The notes below the pieces were generated by a model, which was not told where the DNA came from, did not search any database, and was given only the letters and a program-made list of their open reading frames with translations. DNA of 64,000 bases from Ruegeria lacuscaerulensis ITI-1157. Its GTDB lineage: Bacteria; Pseudomonadota; Alphaproteobacteria; Rhodobacterales; Rhodobacteraceae. Below, piece after piece: positions 18,970 through 28,730 of this stretch; the first letter of the stretch is position 1; each line of letters begins with the position of its first letter. The stretch covers positions 554,631-618,630 of the forward strand of contig GG704596.1 of the NCBI GenBank assembly GCA_000161775.1, written 5' to 3'. Position numbers and translations under genes: made by a program.

Positions 18970-19341
18970 TCAGCCCTGACCAAAGGCGTTTTCGACGATT
19001 TGCACTGCGCCCGTTGCATCCACCAGAGCCGCATCGAACCGGACATCGGTCAGCTGCCCGCCCGGTTCCTGCGCCAAATACTGCGCCGCCGAGGCGCATA
19101 TCCGGTCGATCTGACGCTTGCTGATCCGCGCGGCGGCGCTGTCAACGGTTTGGCTTTTCTTGACCTCGACGAACACTAGGCCCTGCGCATCCCGAACGAT
19201 CAGGTCGATCTCACCCCCTGCGCCGCGCCAGCGCCTGTGGCAGACCTCGAACCCTCGGCTTTCGTAGTCGGCAGCGACGCTGTGTTCGGCCGCCTGCCCG
19301 GCGTGATAGGAAACCGAGCCCTTGGCCGACCGTCGCGCCAT
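18970..19341 (-). CDS. YraN family (UPF0102) nuclease-fold protein
   Basis: A 123-residue member of UPF0102, a family with a restriction-endonuclease-like fold and no settled function. The conserved core is visible: AEHSVAADYESRGFEV, then GGEIDLIVRD and LVFVEVKKSQ, giving the E-x-D...ExK nuclease pattern. It follows rsmI by one base, a pairing widespread in proteobacteria, which adds weight to the call. Confidence 0.9.
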   Translation of the reverse strand: MARRSAKGSVSYHAGQAAEHSVAADYESRGFEVCHRRWRGAGGEIDLIVRDAQGLVFVEVKKSQTVDSAAARISKRQIDRICASAAQYLAQEPGGQLTDVRFDAALVDATGAVQIVENAFGQG

Positions 19342-19342
19342 G

Positions 19343-20200
19343 TCATCCCTTTCCTATCTTTAGGGCCTTCTGGTAGATCGGCCGCCTTGGCAAATCATAC
19401 ATCCTGGACACCAGATCCGCCGCATCCCGTACCGAGTGCGTTTCCAGAGCCTGTCGCAGCGCCTCTTCTACATCTGAATCGTTAACGGCTTGTGAATGGG
19501 CACGGTCCACCAGCACGACGATCTCTCCCTTCACGGTTGCATCTCGATACTGCTCGGACAGCTCTGCAAGGCTAGCCCGCCGGACTTCTTCGAACTTCTT
19601 GGTCAGCTCACGACAGACCGCGGCCTGACGCTCGCCACCCAGAACCTGCGCCAGATCCGACAGGCACGCCCCTAAACGCTTGGGGGATTCGTAGAACACC
19701 AGCGTCCCGGGAACATCCCGCAACGCCTCGATCCGTGTTCGGCGCGAGCCGGACGCATTCGGCAGGAATCCGGCGAAAAAGAAGGCGTCCGTCGGCAAGC
19801 CCGCCAGGGTCAGCGCCGTCACGACGGCTGACGCTCCGGGGGCGCAGGTCACGCAGAACCCGGCCTCGGCCGCCTGCTTGCCCAGGTCGTATCCCGGATC
19901 GGCGATCAGCGGCATCCCCGCCTCGGAGGCGTAGGCCACCGACTTGCCCTGGGCCAGTTCGGCCATGATCCGCTCGCGTGCGCCCGTGCCGCTGTGATCG
20001 TGATAGGACAGAATGCGCCGCCCTTCGAGCGGCACGCCGTGAATCTCCATCAGTCTGCGCAGGCTGCGCGTGTCTTCCGCAGCGATCACATCCGCCGAGG
20101 CCAGAATGTCCAGCGCCCTGAGCGTGATATCGCGCGCCGTTCCGATCGGAGTGGCAACAAAATACAGCCCCCCAGCCAATCTTACCTTTTGGAAATTCAA
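19343..20200 (-). CDS. rsmI: 16S rRNA (cytidine(1402)-2'-O)-methyltransferase RsmI
   Basis: RsmI methylates the ribose of C1402 in the decoding centre of 16S rRNA. The 285-residue protein has the tetrapyrrole-methylase fold signatures LYFVATPIGTARDITLRA, AAEDTRSLRRLM and YASEAGMPLIADPG, plus LVFYESPKRL. The start is a TTG at 20200, supported by GAGGG seven bases upstream; no ATG exists in frame before the conserved core. It is divergent from the LpoA-like gene. Confidence 0.95.
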   Translation of the reverse strand: MNFQKVRLAGGLYFVATPIGTARDITLRALDILASADVIAAEDTRSLRRLMEIHGVPLEGRRILSYHDHSGTGARERIMAELAQGKSVAYASEAGMPLIADPGYDLGKQAAEAGFCVTCAPGASAVVTALTLAGLPTDAFFFAGFLPNASGSRRTRIEALRDVPGTLVFYESPKRLGACLSDLAQVLGGERQAAVCRELTKKFEEVRRASLAELSEQYRDATVKGEIVVLVDRAHSQAVNDSDVEEALRQALETHSVRDAADLVSRMYDLPRRPIYQKALKIGKG

Positions 20201-20288
20201 AGCTGGACCCTCGCAGCGTGACGTTTATTATCGCGGCGTGATAGAACAGCAGCGTTCTTTGCCGCCGGATCAGGGAGTTTTCATTTAG

Positions 20289-21449
20289 ATGTTTACCGTT
20301 TGCAAGCCCGTTCGCAAACTGGCGAAAATAGCCATCGGCCTGGCCGCCGCTGCCTTTCTGGCCGCCTGCGAGCCGGGCGCGACCGGCCGGGGCCCCTCGA
20401 TCGATACGTCCGAGCCGATCCCCGTTGCGCTGCTGGTGCCTCAGTCCAGCGATCCGTCGCTGGCCCGAAGCCTCGAGAACGCCGCGCGCCTGGCGATGGC
20501 AGATCTCAAGAACGCCAAGATCGACCTGAGGGTCTATGACACGGCCGGAAATCCGAACACCGCGGCCGCATCGGCGCAGCAGGCGGTTTCCGATGGCGCC
20601 AAGGTCATTCTGGGCCCCGTCTATGCCCAGGCCGCCAACGCGGCGGGGCTGGCGGTTCTGAACAAGAACGTCAACGTGCTTTCGTTTTCGAACAACACCA
20701 GCATCGCGGGCGGCAATGTCTTCGTGCTGGGGCCGACCTTCGACAACACGGCCCGTCGGCTGGTCAATTTCGCGGGCCGGCAGGGCAAAACGAAGATGGT
20801 GGTCGTCTATAGCAACGACGCCGCCGGGCAGTTGGGGCGCACCGCCATCGCCAATGCGCTGAGCGGCAGCCGGGTCGCCAATGTGGGCGAGGTCGGTTTC
20901 GACCGATCGCAGCAGGGCGTGATCAACGCCGTTCCGCGGGTCAAGGCCACCGTGGACCAGACCGGAGCGGATTCGATGTTCCTGACCGCCACGACGGCCG
21001 GCGCGCTGCCATTGTTCACGCAATTGCTGCCCGAAGCCGGCGTGTCCCCGGCCATGGTGCAATATATCGGCCTGACCCGGTGGGACATCCCGGCGCAGAC
21101 TCTGGAATTGCCCGGGGTCCAAGGCGGATGGTTCGCCCTGCCCGATCCGGCCAAGGCCCAGGCCTATCGGCAGCGCTACAACGCGACCTATGGCGAGGCC
21201 CCGCACCCGATCAGCGGCTTGGCCTATGACGGTATCGCGGCCATCGGCGCATTGGCCAGCAAAGGGAAGTCAAACGCCCTGACAGGGGCCGCGCTGACCC
21301 AGAACGCCGGGTTCCAGGGGGTGGGCGGCATCTTCCGTCTGCGGCCTGACGGCACGAATGAACGCGGTCTGGCGGTTGCCACGATCCAGAACAAACAGGT
21401 GGTTGTGATTGACCCTGCCCCACAAAGCTTCTCTGGCGCCGGTTTCTGA
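20289..21449 (+). CDS. Penicillin-binding protein activator, LpoA/LppC-like lipoprotein
   Basis: A probable outer-membrane lipoprotein that would activate a class A PBP. The signal peptide ends in a lipobox, FLAAC, with the modified Cys near residue 29. The rest is a type I periplasmic-binding fold (PIPVALLVPQSS onward), as in the C-terminal domain of LpoA, but without LpoA's long N-terminal TPR domain, which is usual in alphaproteobacteria. It is 386 residues and its 3' end overlaps glnD by 41 bases. Confidence 0.85.
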   Translation: MFTVCKPVRKLAKIAIGLAAAAFLAACEPGATGRGPSIDTSEPIPVALLVPQSSDPSLARSLENAARLAMADLKNAKIDLRVYDTAGNPNTAAASAQQAVSDGAKVILGPVYAQAANAAGLAVLNKNVNVLSFSNNTSIAGGNVFVLGPTFDNTARRLVNFAGRQGKTKMVVVYSNDAAGQLGRTAIANALSGSRVANVGEVGFDRSQQGVINAVPRVKATVDQTGADSMFLTATTAGALPLFTQLLPEAGVSPAMVQYIGLTRWDIPAQTLELPGVQGGWFALPDPAKAQAYRQRYNATYGEAPHPISGLAYDGIAAIGALASKGKSNALTGAALTQNAGFQGVGGIFRLRPDGTNERGLAVATIQNKQVVVIDPAPQSFSGAGF

Positions 21450-24228
21450 ACCGCTTGCGCGGGTTCCCGCGGCCGCAGGCCCGCTGATTTGCGAAGCCAC
21501 CGAGATTTTCGACAGCAGCGCGGTCGATGCGAGGTTGTCCGAGGCCCTGTCGGATACCTCCGACACTGCATCGGCCCGCGCCGCCGCGGTGGGTGTTCTG
21601 CGCGAGGTGCAGAAGGCCGGCCGCAAGGCCATAGCCGAGGCCTTTGCCGCGCGCCCCTTCGATGCGCGGGCACTGACCCGGTCCTATACCTATCTGACCG
21701 ACGGGCTGGTCTGCACCACCATGCAGGTCGCCAGCACCCGTCTGCATCCGCTGGCCAACCCGACCCAAGGCGAAAAGATCGCCGTGATGGCGGTGGGCGG
21801 GTATGGCCGTGGGGAAATGGCGCCGTTCTCGGATGTCGATCTGCTGTTCCTGACCCCGTACAAGATCACCGCCTGGGCCGAGAGCGTGATCGAATCCATG
21901 CTGTACATGCTGTGGGACCTGCGGCTGAAGGTCGGGCATTCATCGCGCACGATCCGAGATTGCCTCCGGCTGGGGGAAGATGATTTCACGATTCGTACGG
22001 CGATGCTCGAGCAGCGGTTTCTCGCAGGGGACCCGGATCTGGCCGCCGAACTGGAAAACCGTTTGCAATCCGAGCTTTTCAAGGGGTCGGAACGCGAATT
22101 CATCGAGGCCAAACTGAACGAACGCGACGAACGCCACCTGAAGCAGGGCGAGCGCTACATGGTCGAGCCCAACGTGAAGGAGGGCAAAGGCGGCTTGCGC
22201 GACCTGCAATCGCTGTACTGGATCGCCAAGTATATCTACGGCGTGCAGGATGTGGCCGAACTGGTGCCTCTGGGCCTTTTTGCGGCGGACGAACTCAAAA
22301 CCTTCTCCCAGGCCGAAGAGTTCCTGTGGGCAGTGCGTTCGCATCTGCATCTGATTACCGGCCGGGCGACCGAAAAACTGACATTTGACCTTCAGGTCGA
22401 AGTGGCCGAGCGCATGGGCTATGAGGACCGCGCGGGCCGGCGTGGGGTCGAGATCTTCATGCAGCGCTACTTCCGCGAGGCGACCCGGGTGGGTGAGCTG
22501 ACGCGGATTTTCCTGACCAAGCTCGAAGCGGCGCACATGAAAAGCGCGCCGCTGCTGGAACGTATCTTCAGCCGCAAACCAAGGGTCAAGCCGGGCTACA
22601 GGGTCGTTCACGGCCGCCTGGACGTGGCCGACCCGACGAGCTTTCTGGCCGACAAAGTCAACCTGCTGCGCCTGTTCGAAGAAGGGCTGCGCACCGGGAT
22701 GCTGATCCATCCCGACGCGATGCGGCTGGTCACGGCCAACCTTCATCTGATCGATGACGAGATGCGCAACGACAAGGAAGCGCAGCGCATCTTTCTGGAT
22801 CTGATGTTGAAGCACGGCAACCCCGAGCGCGCGTTGCGGCGCATGAACGAGTTGGGCGTCCTGGCGGCCTTCATCCCCGAGTTCGAGCCCATCGTGGCGA
22901 TGATGCAGTTCAACATGTATCACAGCTATACGGTGGACGAGCACACGATCCAGTGCATCGTCAACCTGGCGCAGATCGAACGGGGCGAACTGGTCGAGGA
23001 ACTGCCGCTGGCCTCGTCGATCCTGGAACGCGGCGTGAACCGGCGGGTTCTGTATGTCGCGCTGCTGCTGCACGACATCGGCAAGGGCCGCGCCGAGGAT
23101 CACTCGATTCTGGGCGCCCGGATCGCCCGCACGGTGGCACCGCGGCTGGGATTGAACCGGTCGGAGTGCGAAACGGTCGAATGGCTGGTGCGCTATCATC
23201 TGCTGATGTCTGACATGGCGCAGAAACGCGACATCTCGGACCCGCGCACCGTGCGGGATTTCGCCAAGGCGGTCAAAACCGTCAAGAGGCTGGACCTGCT
23301 GACGGTTCTGACGGTCTGTGACATCCGCGGGGTCGGCCCGAACACCTGGAACAACTGGAAGGCCACCCTGTTGCGCGCGCTGCACGCCGAAACCAAGCGG
23401 GCGCTGGAAACCGGGATGGAGGATCTCAACCGCGCCAATCGCGGGGCCGAGGCCAAGAAGGCGCTGCGCGAGGCGCTGGCGGATTGGTCCAAGGCCGATC
23501 TCAAGGCTGAAACCGCGCGCCACTATGACCCGTATTGGCAGGGCCTGAATCTGGACACGCATGTTGAATTCGCCAAAATGCTGCGCGCTCTGGAACACAG
23601 CGGCGACCCGGGCGAAATGGAAATTCACCTGCATCCAGACGAGGATCGCGACGCTACCCGCGCCTGTTTCGCGATGGCCGACCACCCCGGTATCTTTGCC
23701 CGCATCGCCGGCGCGCTGGCCTTGGCGGGGGCCAATGTCGTCGACGCCCGCAGCTATACCACCAAGGATGGCTATGTGACCGACGCTTTCTGGATTCAGG
23801 ACGCAGACGGCCACCCGTTCGAGGCCGCGCGCCTGCCGCGCCTGAAGCAGATGATCCACAAGACCCTGAAGGGCGAAGTGGTCGCCCGCGATGCGCTGAA
23901 GACCCGCGACAAGATCAAAAAGCGGGAAAAGGCCTTCAATGTGCCGACGCATATCACCTTCGACAATGACGGGTCCGAGATCTACACCATCATCGAAGTC
24001 GATACCCGCGACCGTCCCGGCCTGCTTTACGATCTGGCCCGAACCCTTGCGGCGGCCAATGTCTATATCGCCAACGCGGTGATCGCGACCTATGGCGAAC
24101 AGGTGGTGGACACCTTCTATGTCAAGGACATGTTCGGGCTGAAATACTATTCCGAATCCAAGCAGCGCACGCTTGAGGCCAAGTTGCGCAAGGCCATCGC
24201 CGAAGGCGCCGAGCGGGCGGCCTCATGA
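21409..24228 (+). CDS. glnD: Bifunctional [protein-PII] uridylyltransferase/uridylyl-removing enzyme GlnD
   Basis: GlnD senses glutamine and adds or removes UMP on PII proteins to control nitrogen assimilation. The 939-residue product has the nucleotidyltransferase motif GGYGRGEMAPFSDVDLLF near 130, an HD hydrolase motif LLHDIGKGRAEDHS near 553, and two C-terminal ACT domains starting near 750 (HPGIFARIAGALALAGANV) and 866 (RPGLLYDLARTLAAANVY). The annotated TTG start lies inside the preceding gene; the first ~35 residues are not conserved by eye, so the true start could be slightly downstream. Confidence 0.95.
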   Translation: MTLPHKASLAPVSEPLARVPAAAGPLICEATEIFDSSAVDARLSEALSDTSDTASARAAAVGVLREVQKAGRKAIAEAFAARPFDARALTRSYTYLTDGLVCTTMQVASTRLHPLANPTQGEKIAVMAVGGYGRGEMAPFSDVDLLFLTPYKITAWAESVIESMLYMLWDLRLKVGHSSRTIRDCLRLGEDDFTIRTAMLEQRFLAGDPDLAAELENRLQSELFKGSEREFIEAKLNERDERHLKQGERYMVEPNVKEGKGGLRDLQSLYWIAKYIYGVQDVAELVPLGLFAADELKTFSQAEEFLWAVRSHLHLITGRATEKLTFDLQVEVAERMGYEDRAGRRGVEIFMQRYFREATRVGELTRIFLTKLEAAHMKSAPLLERIFSRKPRVKPGYRVVHGRLDVADPTSFLADKVNLLRLFEEGLRTGMLIHPDAMRLVTANLHLIDDEMRNDKEAQRIFLDLMLKHGNPERALRRMNELGVLAAFIPEFEPIVAMMQFNMYHSYTVDEHTIQCIVNLAQIERGELVEELPLASSILERGVNRRVLYVALLLHDIGKGRAEDHSILGARIARTVAPRLGLNRSECETVEWLVRYHLLMSDMAQKRDISDPRTVRDFAKAVKTVKRLDLLTVLTVCDIRGVGPNTWNNWKATLLRALHAETKRALETGMEDLNRANRGAEAKKALREALADWSKADLKAETARHYDPYWQGLNLDTHVEFAKMLRALEHSGDPGEMEIHLHPDEDRDATRACFAMADHPGIFARIAGALALAGANVVDARSYTTKDGYVTDAFWIQDADGHPFEAARLPRLKQMIHKTLKGEVVARDALKTRDKIKKREKAFNVPTHITFDNDGSEIYTIIEVDTRDRPGLLYDLARTLAAANVYIANAVIATYGEQVVDTFYVKDMFGLKYYSESKQRTLEAKLRKAIAEGAERAAS

Positions 24229-25766
24229 AGCAGATCCGCCTGTTCGCGGGCTTGTTCACGGTCGGGTTCTGGACCCTTGCCAGCCGCCTCCTGGGATTTC
24301 TGAGGGAAATCCTGCTGGCCGCGTATATCGGTCCGGGTCCGGTCATGGACGCTTTTGTCGCGGCCTTTCGCCTGCCCAACATGTTCCGCAGGTTCTTTGC
24401 CGAGGGTGCCTTCAACGCGGCCTTCGTTCCGATGTTCTCGAAACGGCTGGAAGGCGGCGAAGACGCCCAGGGTTTCGCGCAGAACGCGTTCAACCTTTTG
24501 GCCGCCGCGGTTCTGGCGCTGGTCGGGTTGGCTATGGTCTTCATGCCTGGGCTGGTCTGGCTGACAGCCGAGGGCTTTTATGGCGACGAGCGGTTCGATC
24601 TGGCGGTCGGCTACGGCTATGTCGTGTTTCCGTACATCTTTTTCATGTCGCTCTCGGCGCTGTTTTCCGGCGTGCTGAACGCCACCGGCCGGTTTGCCGC
24701 TGCCGCAGCAGCGCCGGTTCTGCTGAACATCTTCGCCTGCACCGCGCTGATTGCAGGCGCGGCCGCGGGCGGCGAGGTCATCCGCTGGCTGATCGCGGTC
24801 ATTCCCCTTGCCGGAATCGCGCAACTGGTGCTGGTTTGGGTCGCCACCGAACGCGCGGGAATCCGCATCCGCGTGGGACGCCCCAGGCTCAGCCCTGAAA
24901 TGCGGAAAATGGTCCGTATCGCGGTGCCAGCCGCGCTGGCGATGGGGGTGACGCAGGTCAATCTGGTGGTCGGGCAGCTTGTTGCGTCACAGACCGAAAA
25001 AGCCATCAGCTGGCTGTTCGCCGCCGACCGGCTGTATCAGCTGCCGCTGGGCGTGGTCGGCATCGCCGTGGGCATCGTGCTGTTGCCCGACCTGTCGCGC
25101 CGCCTGCGCGCCGGTGACGGCGATGGCGCGCGCAATGCCTTTTCCCGCGCCGGAGAGTTCACCCTGCTGATGACCATTCCGTCCACCGTGGCCTTCGTGA
25201 TCATTCCCGTCCCGCTGGTCTCGGTCCTGTTCGAACGAGGCCAATTCACACCCGAGGATACCGCCGCCACCGCGCTGGCCGTGGCGGTCTATGGCATCGG
25301 CCTGCCGGCTTTCATGCTGCAAAAACTGCTGCAACCGCTGTTCTTCGCGCGCGAGGACACCCGCGCACCCTTCCGGTATGCCGTGGTGGCGATGGTCATC
25401 AACGCCGTTCTGGCCTTTGGGCTCTACCCGCTGGTCGGCTGGATCGCCCCGGCCATCGCGGCCTCGGCCGCAGGGTGGGGCATGGTGGTGCTGTTGGCAC
25501 TGGGCGCAAGGCGCATGGGCGACGAGGCCCGCTTCGACGACCGGTTCAAACGCCGCGCGCCCAGGATATTGGCCGCCTCAATAGGAATGGGCGTGGTGCT
25601 GATCGCGGCGATGCAGCTGTTCGGTTGGACGTTCGAGGTTCAGGGCTGGCGCTATCTGGCCTTGCTGGGTCTGATCGTGGTCGCCGCGGTATCTTACTTC
25701 CTTCTCGGCCACCTGCTGGGCGCATTCCGTCTGTCCGAATTCCGGTCCGCCCTGCGAAGGTCCTGA
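24225..25766 (+). CDS. murJ: Lipid II flippase MurJ
   Basis: MurJ (MviN) moves lipid II to the outer face of the inner membrane for peptidoglycan polymerisation. The 513 residues form about 14 membrane helices with the signatures GFWTLASRLLGFLREILLA, MDAFVAAFRLPNMFRRFFAEGA and FYAREDTRAP-like FFAREDTRAPF. It overlaps glnD by ATGA. Grouping with the LpoA-like gene upstream gives a small envelope-synthesis neighbourhood split by glnD. Confidence 0.96.
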   Translation: MKQIRLFAGLFTVGFWTLASRLLGFLREILLAAYIGPGPVMDAFVAAFRLPNMFRRFFAEGAFNAAFVPMFSKRLEGGEDAQGFAQNAFNLLAAAVLALVGLAMVFMPGLVWLTAEGFYGDERFDLAVGYGYVVFPYIFFMSLSALFSGVLNATGRFAAAAAAPVLLNIFACTALIAGAAAGGEVIRWLIAVIPLAGIAQLVLVWVATERAGIRIRVGRPRLSPEMRKMVRIAVPAALAMGVTQVNLVVGQLVASQTEKAISWLFAADRLYQLPLGVVGIAVGIVLLPDLSRRLRAGDGDGARNAFSRAGEFTLLMTIPSTVAFVIIPVPLVSVLFERGQFTPEDTAATALAVAVYGIGLPAFMLQKLLQPLFFAREDTRAPFRYAVVAMVINAVLAFGLYPLVGWIAPAIAASAAGWGMVVLLALGARRMGDEARFDDRFKRRAPRILAASIGMGVVLIAAMQLFGWTFEVQGWRYLALLGLIVVAAVSYFLLGHLLGAFRLSEFRSALRRS

Positions 25767-25771
25767 CCGCC

Positions 25772-26458
25772 TCAGTCCCGCCGGATACGCCCCACCAGCC
25801 GCGCCCATCCGCCCGGCGCCACGAAGAACGACAGCCCGAACCCGGTCGCGAACCCGCCCAGATCGGCCACCCAATCCGAGGTGCCGCCGAAGATCAGCCC
25901 AAACAGAAGTTGGATGCCCATCAGCACCGCGATCAACTGGAACGCCCGCGCCTGGTTCTCTCCGACCAGCGACAGCCTGCGCCACAGCAGCCAGGTGAAC
26001 GCACCGATCAGGCCGTAGACCGGCGGGAAGCCCCCGACCAGCGGATAGCGCGGGTCCAGCAGCACCGCATAGGCCAGCGCCCCGCCCACACCCGACAGCA
26101 CGAAGATCACCAGCATCGCAAAACCGCCAAAAACCTCGCCCACCATCTTGCCCATCGCCAAAACGAAGACGCAGACAAAAAGCGCCTGGGTAAAGCTGCC
26201 TGACACGAAGGGGTAGGTGAAGAACCGGATCACATGCTCGACCGGCCAACGCCCGTTCATCACCATCCAGTCGAAGATGTCGGCCGAGAAGGAATAGCGC
26301 TGGATCGCCTCCAGCCGCCAGCCCACCGCGCCCGGTCCGCCGACCAGGCCGCGCGTGCCGAGTATGAAGGCCAGTTCGATCCCCATGATGAACAAGACCA
26401 GCGCCACCACCACGGGTGGCAGGGGGTTCACGGGGGGTGTGTAATGCTCGCTGCTCAT
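25772..26458 (-). CDS. Rhomboid-like membrane protein, probably without protease activity
   Basis: A 228-residue polytopic protein with six or so helices and the overall rhomboid layout. In active rhomboids the catalytic Ser lies in GxSG, followed by a YGLIG-like stretch; here the segment reads GGFPPVYGLIGAF, so Ser is replaced. The catalytic His of the last helix (AHxxG) is Asp in ADLGGFATGF. Both dyad residues are therefore missing, and the protein would be a rhomboid pseudoprotease. It is monocistronic, converges on murJ five bases away, and is divergent from trpS. Confidence 0.8.
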   Translation of the reverse strand: MSSEHYTPPVNPLPPVVVALVLFIMGIELAFILGTRGLVGGPGAVGWRLEAIQRYSFSADIFDWMVMNGRWPVEHVIRFFTYPFVSGSFTQALFVCVFVLAMGKMVGEVFGGFAMLVIFVLSGVGGALAYAVLLDPRYPLVGGFPPVYGLIGAFTWLLWRRLSLVGENQARAFQLIAVLMGIQLLFGLIFGGTSDWVADLGGFATGFGLSFFVAPGGWARLVGRIRRD

Positions 26459-26544
26459 TGGGCGGGCCTTTCGCGGCTGTTGACGTCCCTTTGCCTCATG
26501 GGTAAGCGACGGAGGCTTATTTTTCCAGACGGGAGTTCCCTTCC

Positions 26545-27573
26545 ATGACCGAGACCAAGTTCACGCCGCGCGTGTTTTCCGGCATTCAGCCCTCGGGAAA
26601 CCTGCATCTTGGCAACTACCTTGGTGCGCTCAAGCGTTTTGTGGATATGCAGGGGCCGGAGATGGAGACCGTGTACTGCATGGTCGATCTCCACGCGATC
26701 ACCGTCTGGCAGGACCCCAAGGAACTGGCGCATTCCACACGCGAGCTGTGCGCGGGCTTCATCGCCGCCGGCATCGACCCGGAACAGTCGATCCTGTTCA
26801 ACCAGTCCCAGGTGCCCGAACACGCGCAACTGGCCTGGATCTTCAACTGTGTCGCGCGCATGGGCTGGATGCAGCGCATGACCCAGTGGAAGGACAAGGC
26901 CGGCAAGAACCAGCAGAACGCCTCGCTGGGCCTGTTCGCATATCCCTCGCTGATGGCGGCCGACATTCTGGTCTATCACGCGACCCATGTGCCGGTGGGC
27001 GACGACCAGAAACAGCATCTTGAGCTGACCCGCGACATCGCCATCAAGTTCAACCACGACTATGGCGTCGATTTCTTCCCGATCACCGAGCCGGTGATCG
27101 AGGGCGCGGCGACCCGCGTGATGAGCCTGCGCGACGGAGCCAAGAAGATGTCCAAGTCGGACCCCTCCGACATGAGCCGGATCAACATGACCGACGATGC
27201 CGACACCATCGCCAAGAAGATCCGCAAGGCCAAGACCGACCCCGACGCCCTGCCCTCAGAGTTGGACGGGCTGGAAGGCCGCCCCGAAGCGCGCAACCTG
27301 GTCAACATCTATGCCGCGCTCAGCGATCAGACGGTCGAGCAGGTTCTGGCCGAGGTCGGGGGCAAGCAGTTCGGTGAATTCAAGCCGATGCTGGCCGATC
27401 TGGCGGTCGCAAAACTGTCGCCGATCTCGACCGAGATGGCACGGCTGATGGGCGATCAGGCCGAGATCGACAGGATTTTGGACCGTGGCGCGGAACGGGC
27501 CCGGGAAATCGCGGCTCCGATCCTCAGCCGCACCTACGAGATCGTGGGGATGGTGGGCGCCGGCCGCGCCTGA
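26545..27573 (+). CDS. trpS: Tryptophanyl-tRNA synthetase
   Basis: Class I aminoacyl-tRNA synthetase charging tRNA-Trp. The 342-residue protein has the HIGH-type motif [13 protein letters not shown] with HLGN near residue 20 and the KMSKS loop KKMSKSDPS near residue 200, with [13 protein letters not shown] between them. Length is standard. It ends in a clear intrinsic terminator. Confidence 0.97.
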   Translation: MTETKFTPRVFSGIQPSGNLHLGNYLGALKRFVDMQGPEMETVYCMVDLHAITVWQDPKELAHSTRELCAGFIAAGIDPEQSILFNQSQVPEHAQLAWIFNCVARMGWMQRMTQWKDKAGKNQQNASLGLFAYPSLMAADILVYHATHVPVGDDQKQHLELTRDIAIKFNHDYGVDFFPITEPVIEGAATRVMSLRDGAKKMSKSDPSDMSRINMTDDADTIAKKIRKAKTDPDALPSELDGLEGRPEARNLVNIYAALSDQTVEQVLAEVGGKQFGEFKPMLADLAVAKLSPISTEMARLMGDQAEIDRILDRGAERAREIAAPILSRTYEIVGMVGAGRA

Positions 27574-27593
27574 GCACCATACAGAAACTGCAG

Positions 27594-27622
27594 CGCCGCC
27601 CCCGATCGGGGGCGGCGTTTTT
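27594..27622 (+). terminator. Intrinsic terminator of trpS
   Basis: CGCCGCCCCC, GATC, GGGGGCGGCG makes a perfect, self-complementary 24-base hairpin followed directly by TTTTT, 20 bases after the trpS stop. The convergent ldh stop lies ten bases further on; no T-run exists on that strand. Confidence 0.92.
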
Positions 27623-27631
27623 CGTTGCAGG

Positions 27632-28681
27632 TCAGGCGGCCTGCGGGTGCAGTTTTTCCTCGACGATGGATTCGGCCACCGCATGGGGGCTGACGCCATC
27701 GACCTTGGCGCGGGTCAGGATGCGGTCCATCGTCCGCTCCAGCGCCTCGAGCCGCTGGCCGACCCAGGCTTCGCGGTCCTTGATCTTCAGGATCTCGGTC
27801 GCGACGTTCACGATCCCGCCGCCATTGGCCACGAAATCCGGAGCATAGAGGATGCCGCGGTCATGCAGGCGCTGCGCGTCCGCATCGGTCGCCAACTGGT
27901 TGTTGGCCCCTCCGGCCACCGCGCCGACTTTCAGCAGCGGAATGCTGGTTTCGTTCAGGATGCCGCCGATGGCGCAGGGCGCGAAAATATCCGCCTGGGC
28001 CGCATAGATCGCATCGGGCGCGACGGCCTGCGCCGCGAACCGATCCGCCAGCCGGGCGGTCTGGCCCGCATCGATGTCGGTGATCACCAGTTTCGCCCCT
28101 GCGTCATGCAACAGCGCGCACAGATGTTCGCCCACATGGCCCAGCCCCTGCACCGAGACGGTCTTGCCGCTCAGGTCCCCGGACCCGAACCGATGCCGCG
28201 CGGTGACGCGGATGGCATTGAAGATCCCGCGGGCGGTGACGGGCGACGGGTCGCCGCTGGCGAACGGACCATCGGGCAGACCGGCGACAAATTCGGTTTC
28301 GGTGCCGATCTGGGCCATGTCGGCCGGGGTCATCCCCATGTCCTCGGCCGTCCAGTATTGGCCGCCGAGGCTCTGGACCACGCGACCGAAGGCCTGCAGC
28401 AGCCGGGGCGTCTTGTCCGCACTCGGGTCGCCGATGATCACGGCCTTGCCCCCGCCCAGCGGCAGATCGGCCGCGGCGTTCTTGTAGGTCATGCCCCGCG
28501 ACAGGCGCAGCGCATCGTCCAGCGCCTCGGACGGGTGGCCATAGGTGCGCATCCGCACGCCGCCCGCTGCGGGCCCCAATTGCGTGGAGTGGATCGCCAC
28601 AAAGCCCGAAAGCCCGCTGGCGGCGTCTTTGAATTCGACCACACGCTCGTGATCTGGCGCGTCAATCGTGGTTATTTCCAT
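27632..28681 (-). CDS. ldh: Leucine dehydrogenase (Glu/Leu/Phe/Val dehydrogenase family)
   Basis: NAD-dependent oxidative deamination of leucine and other branched-chain amino acids to 2-oxo acids, or the reverse. The 349-residue product has both catalytic lysines of the family, K67 in GMTYKNAA and K79 in PLGGGKAVI, the Rossmann motif GLGHVGEH near 180, and PDFVANGGGIVNVA. GGAGGAG precedes the ATG. It is divergent from an Lrp regulator and close to a branched-chain aminotransferase, which fits leucine turnover. Confidence 0.88.
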   Translation of the reverse strand: MEITTIDAPDHERVVEFKDAASGLSGFVAIHSTQLGPAAGGVRMRTYGHPSEALDDALRLSRGMTYKNAAADLPLGGGKAVIIGDPSADKTPRLLQAFGRVVQSLGGQYWTAEDMGMTPADMAQIGTETEFVAGLPDGPFASGDPSPVTARGIFNAIRVTARHRFGSGDLSGKTVSVQGLGHVGEHLCALLHDAGAKLVITDIDAGQTARLADRFAAQAVAPDAIYAAQADIFAPCAIGGILNETSIPLLKVGAVAGGANNQLATDADAQRLHDRGILYAPDFVANGGGIVNVATEILKIKDREAWVGQRLEALERTMDRILTRAKVDGVSPHAVAESIVEEKLHPQAA

Positions 28682-28699
28682 TTTGCTCCTCCGGAAAGA

Positions 28700-28712
28700 C
28701 AGACTGAGTCTG
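28700..28712. promoter_or_regulatory. Palindrome CAGAC-TGA-GTCTG in the ldh/lrp gap
   Basis: A perfect 5-3-5 palindrome 19 bases upstream of the ldh ATG. It is a candidate operator for the divergent Lrp-type regulator, overlapping the region expected for the ldh transcription start. Confidence 0.35.
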
Positions 28713-28730
28713 CCACATCCGACCGAGCGA

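Noticed and set aside
19608-21206. Leftward open frame of 532 codons spanning the rsmI/LpoA-like gap
   Set aside because: It crosses a divergent promoter and overlaps two certain genes in wrong frames.
21940-23952. Leftward open frame of 670 codons opposite glnD
   Set aside because: Antisense shadow of glnD with no recognisable domain.
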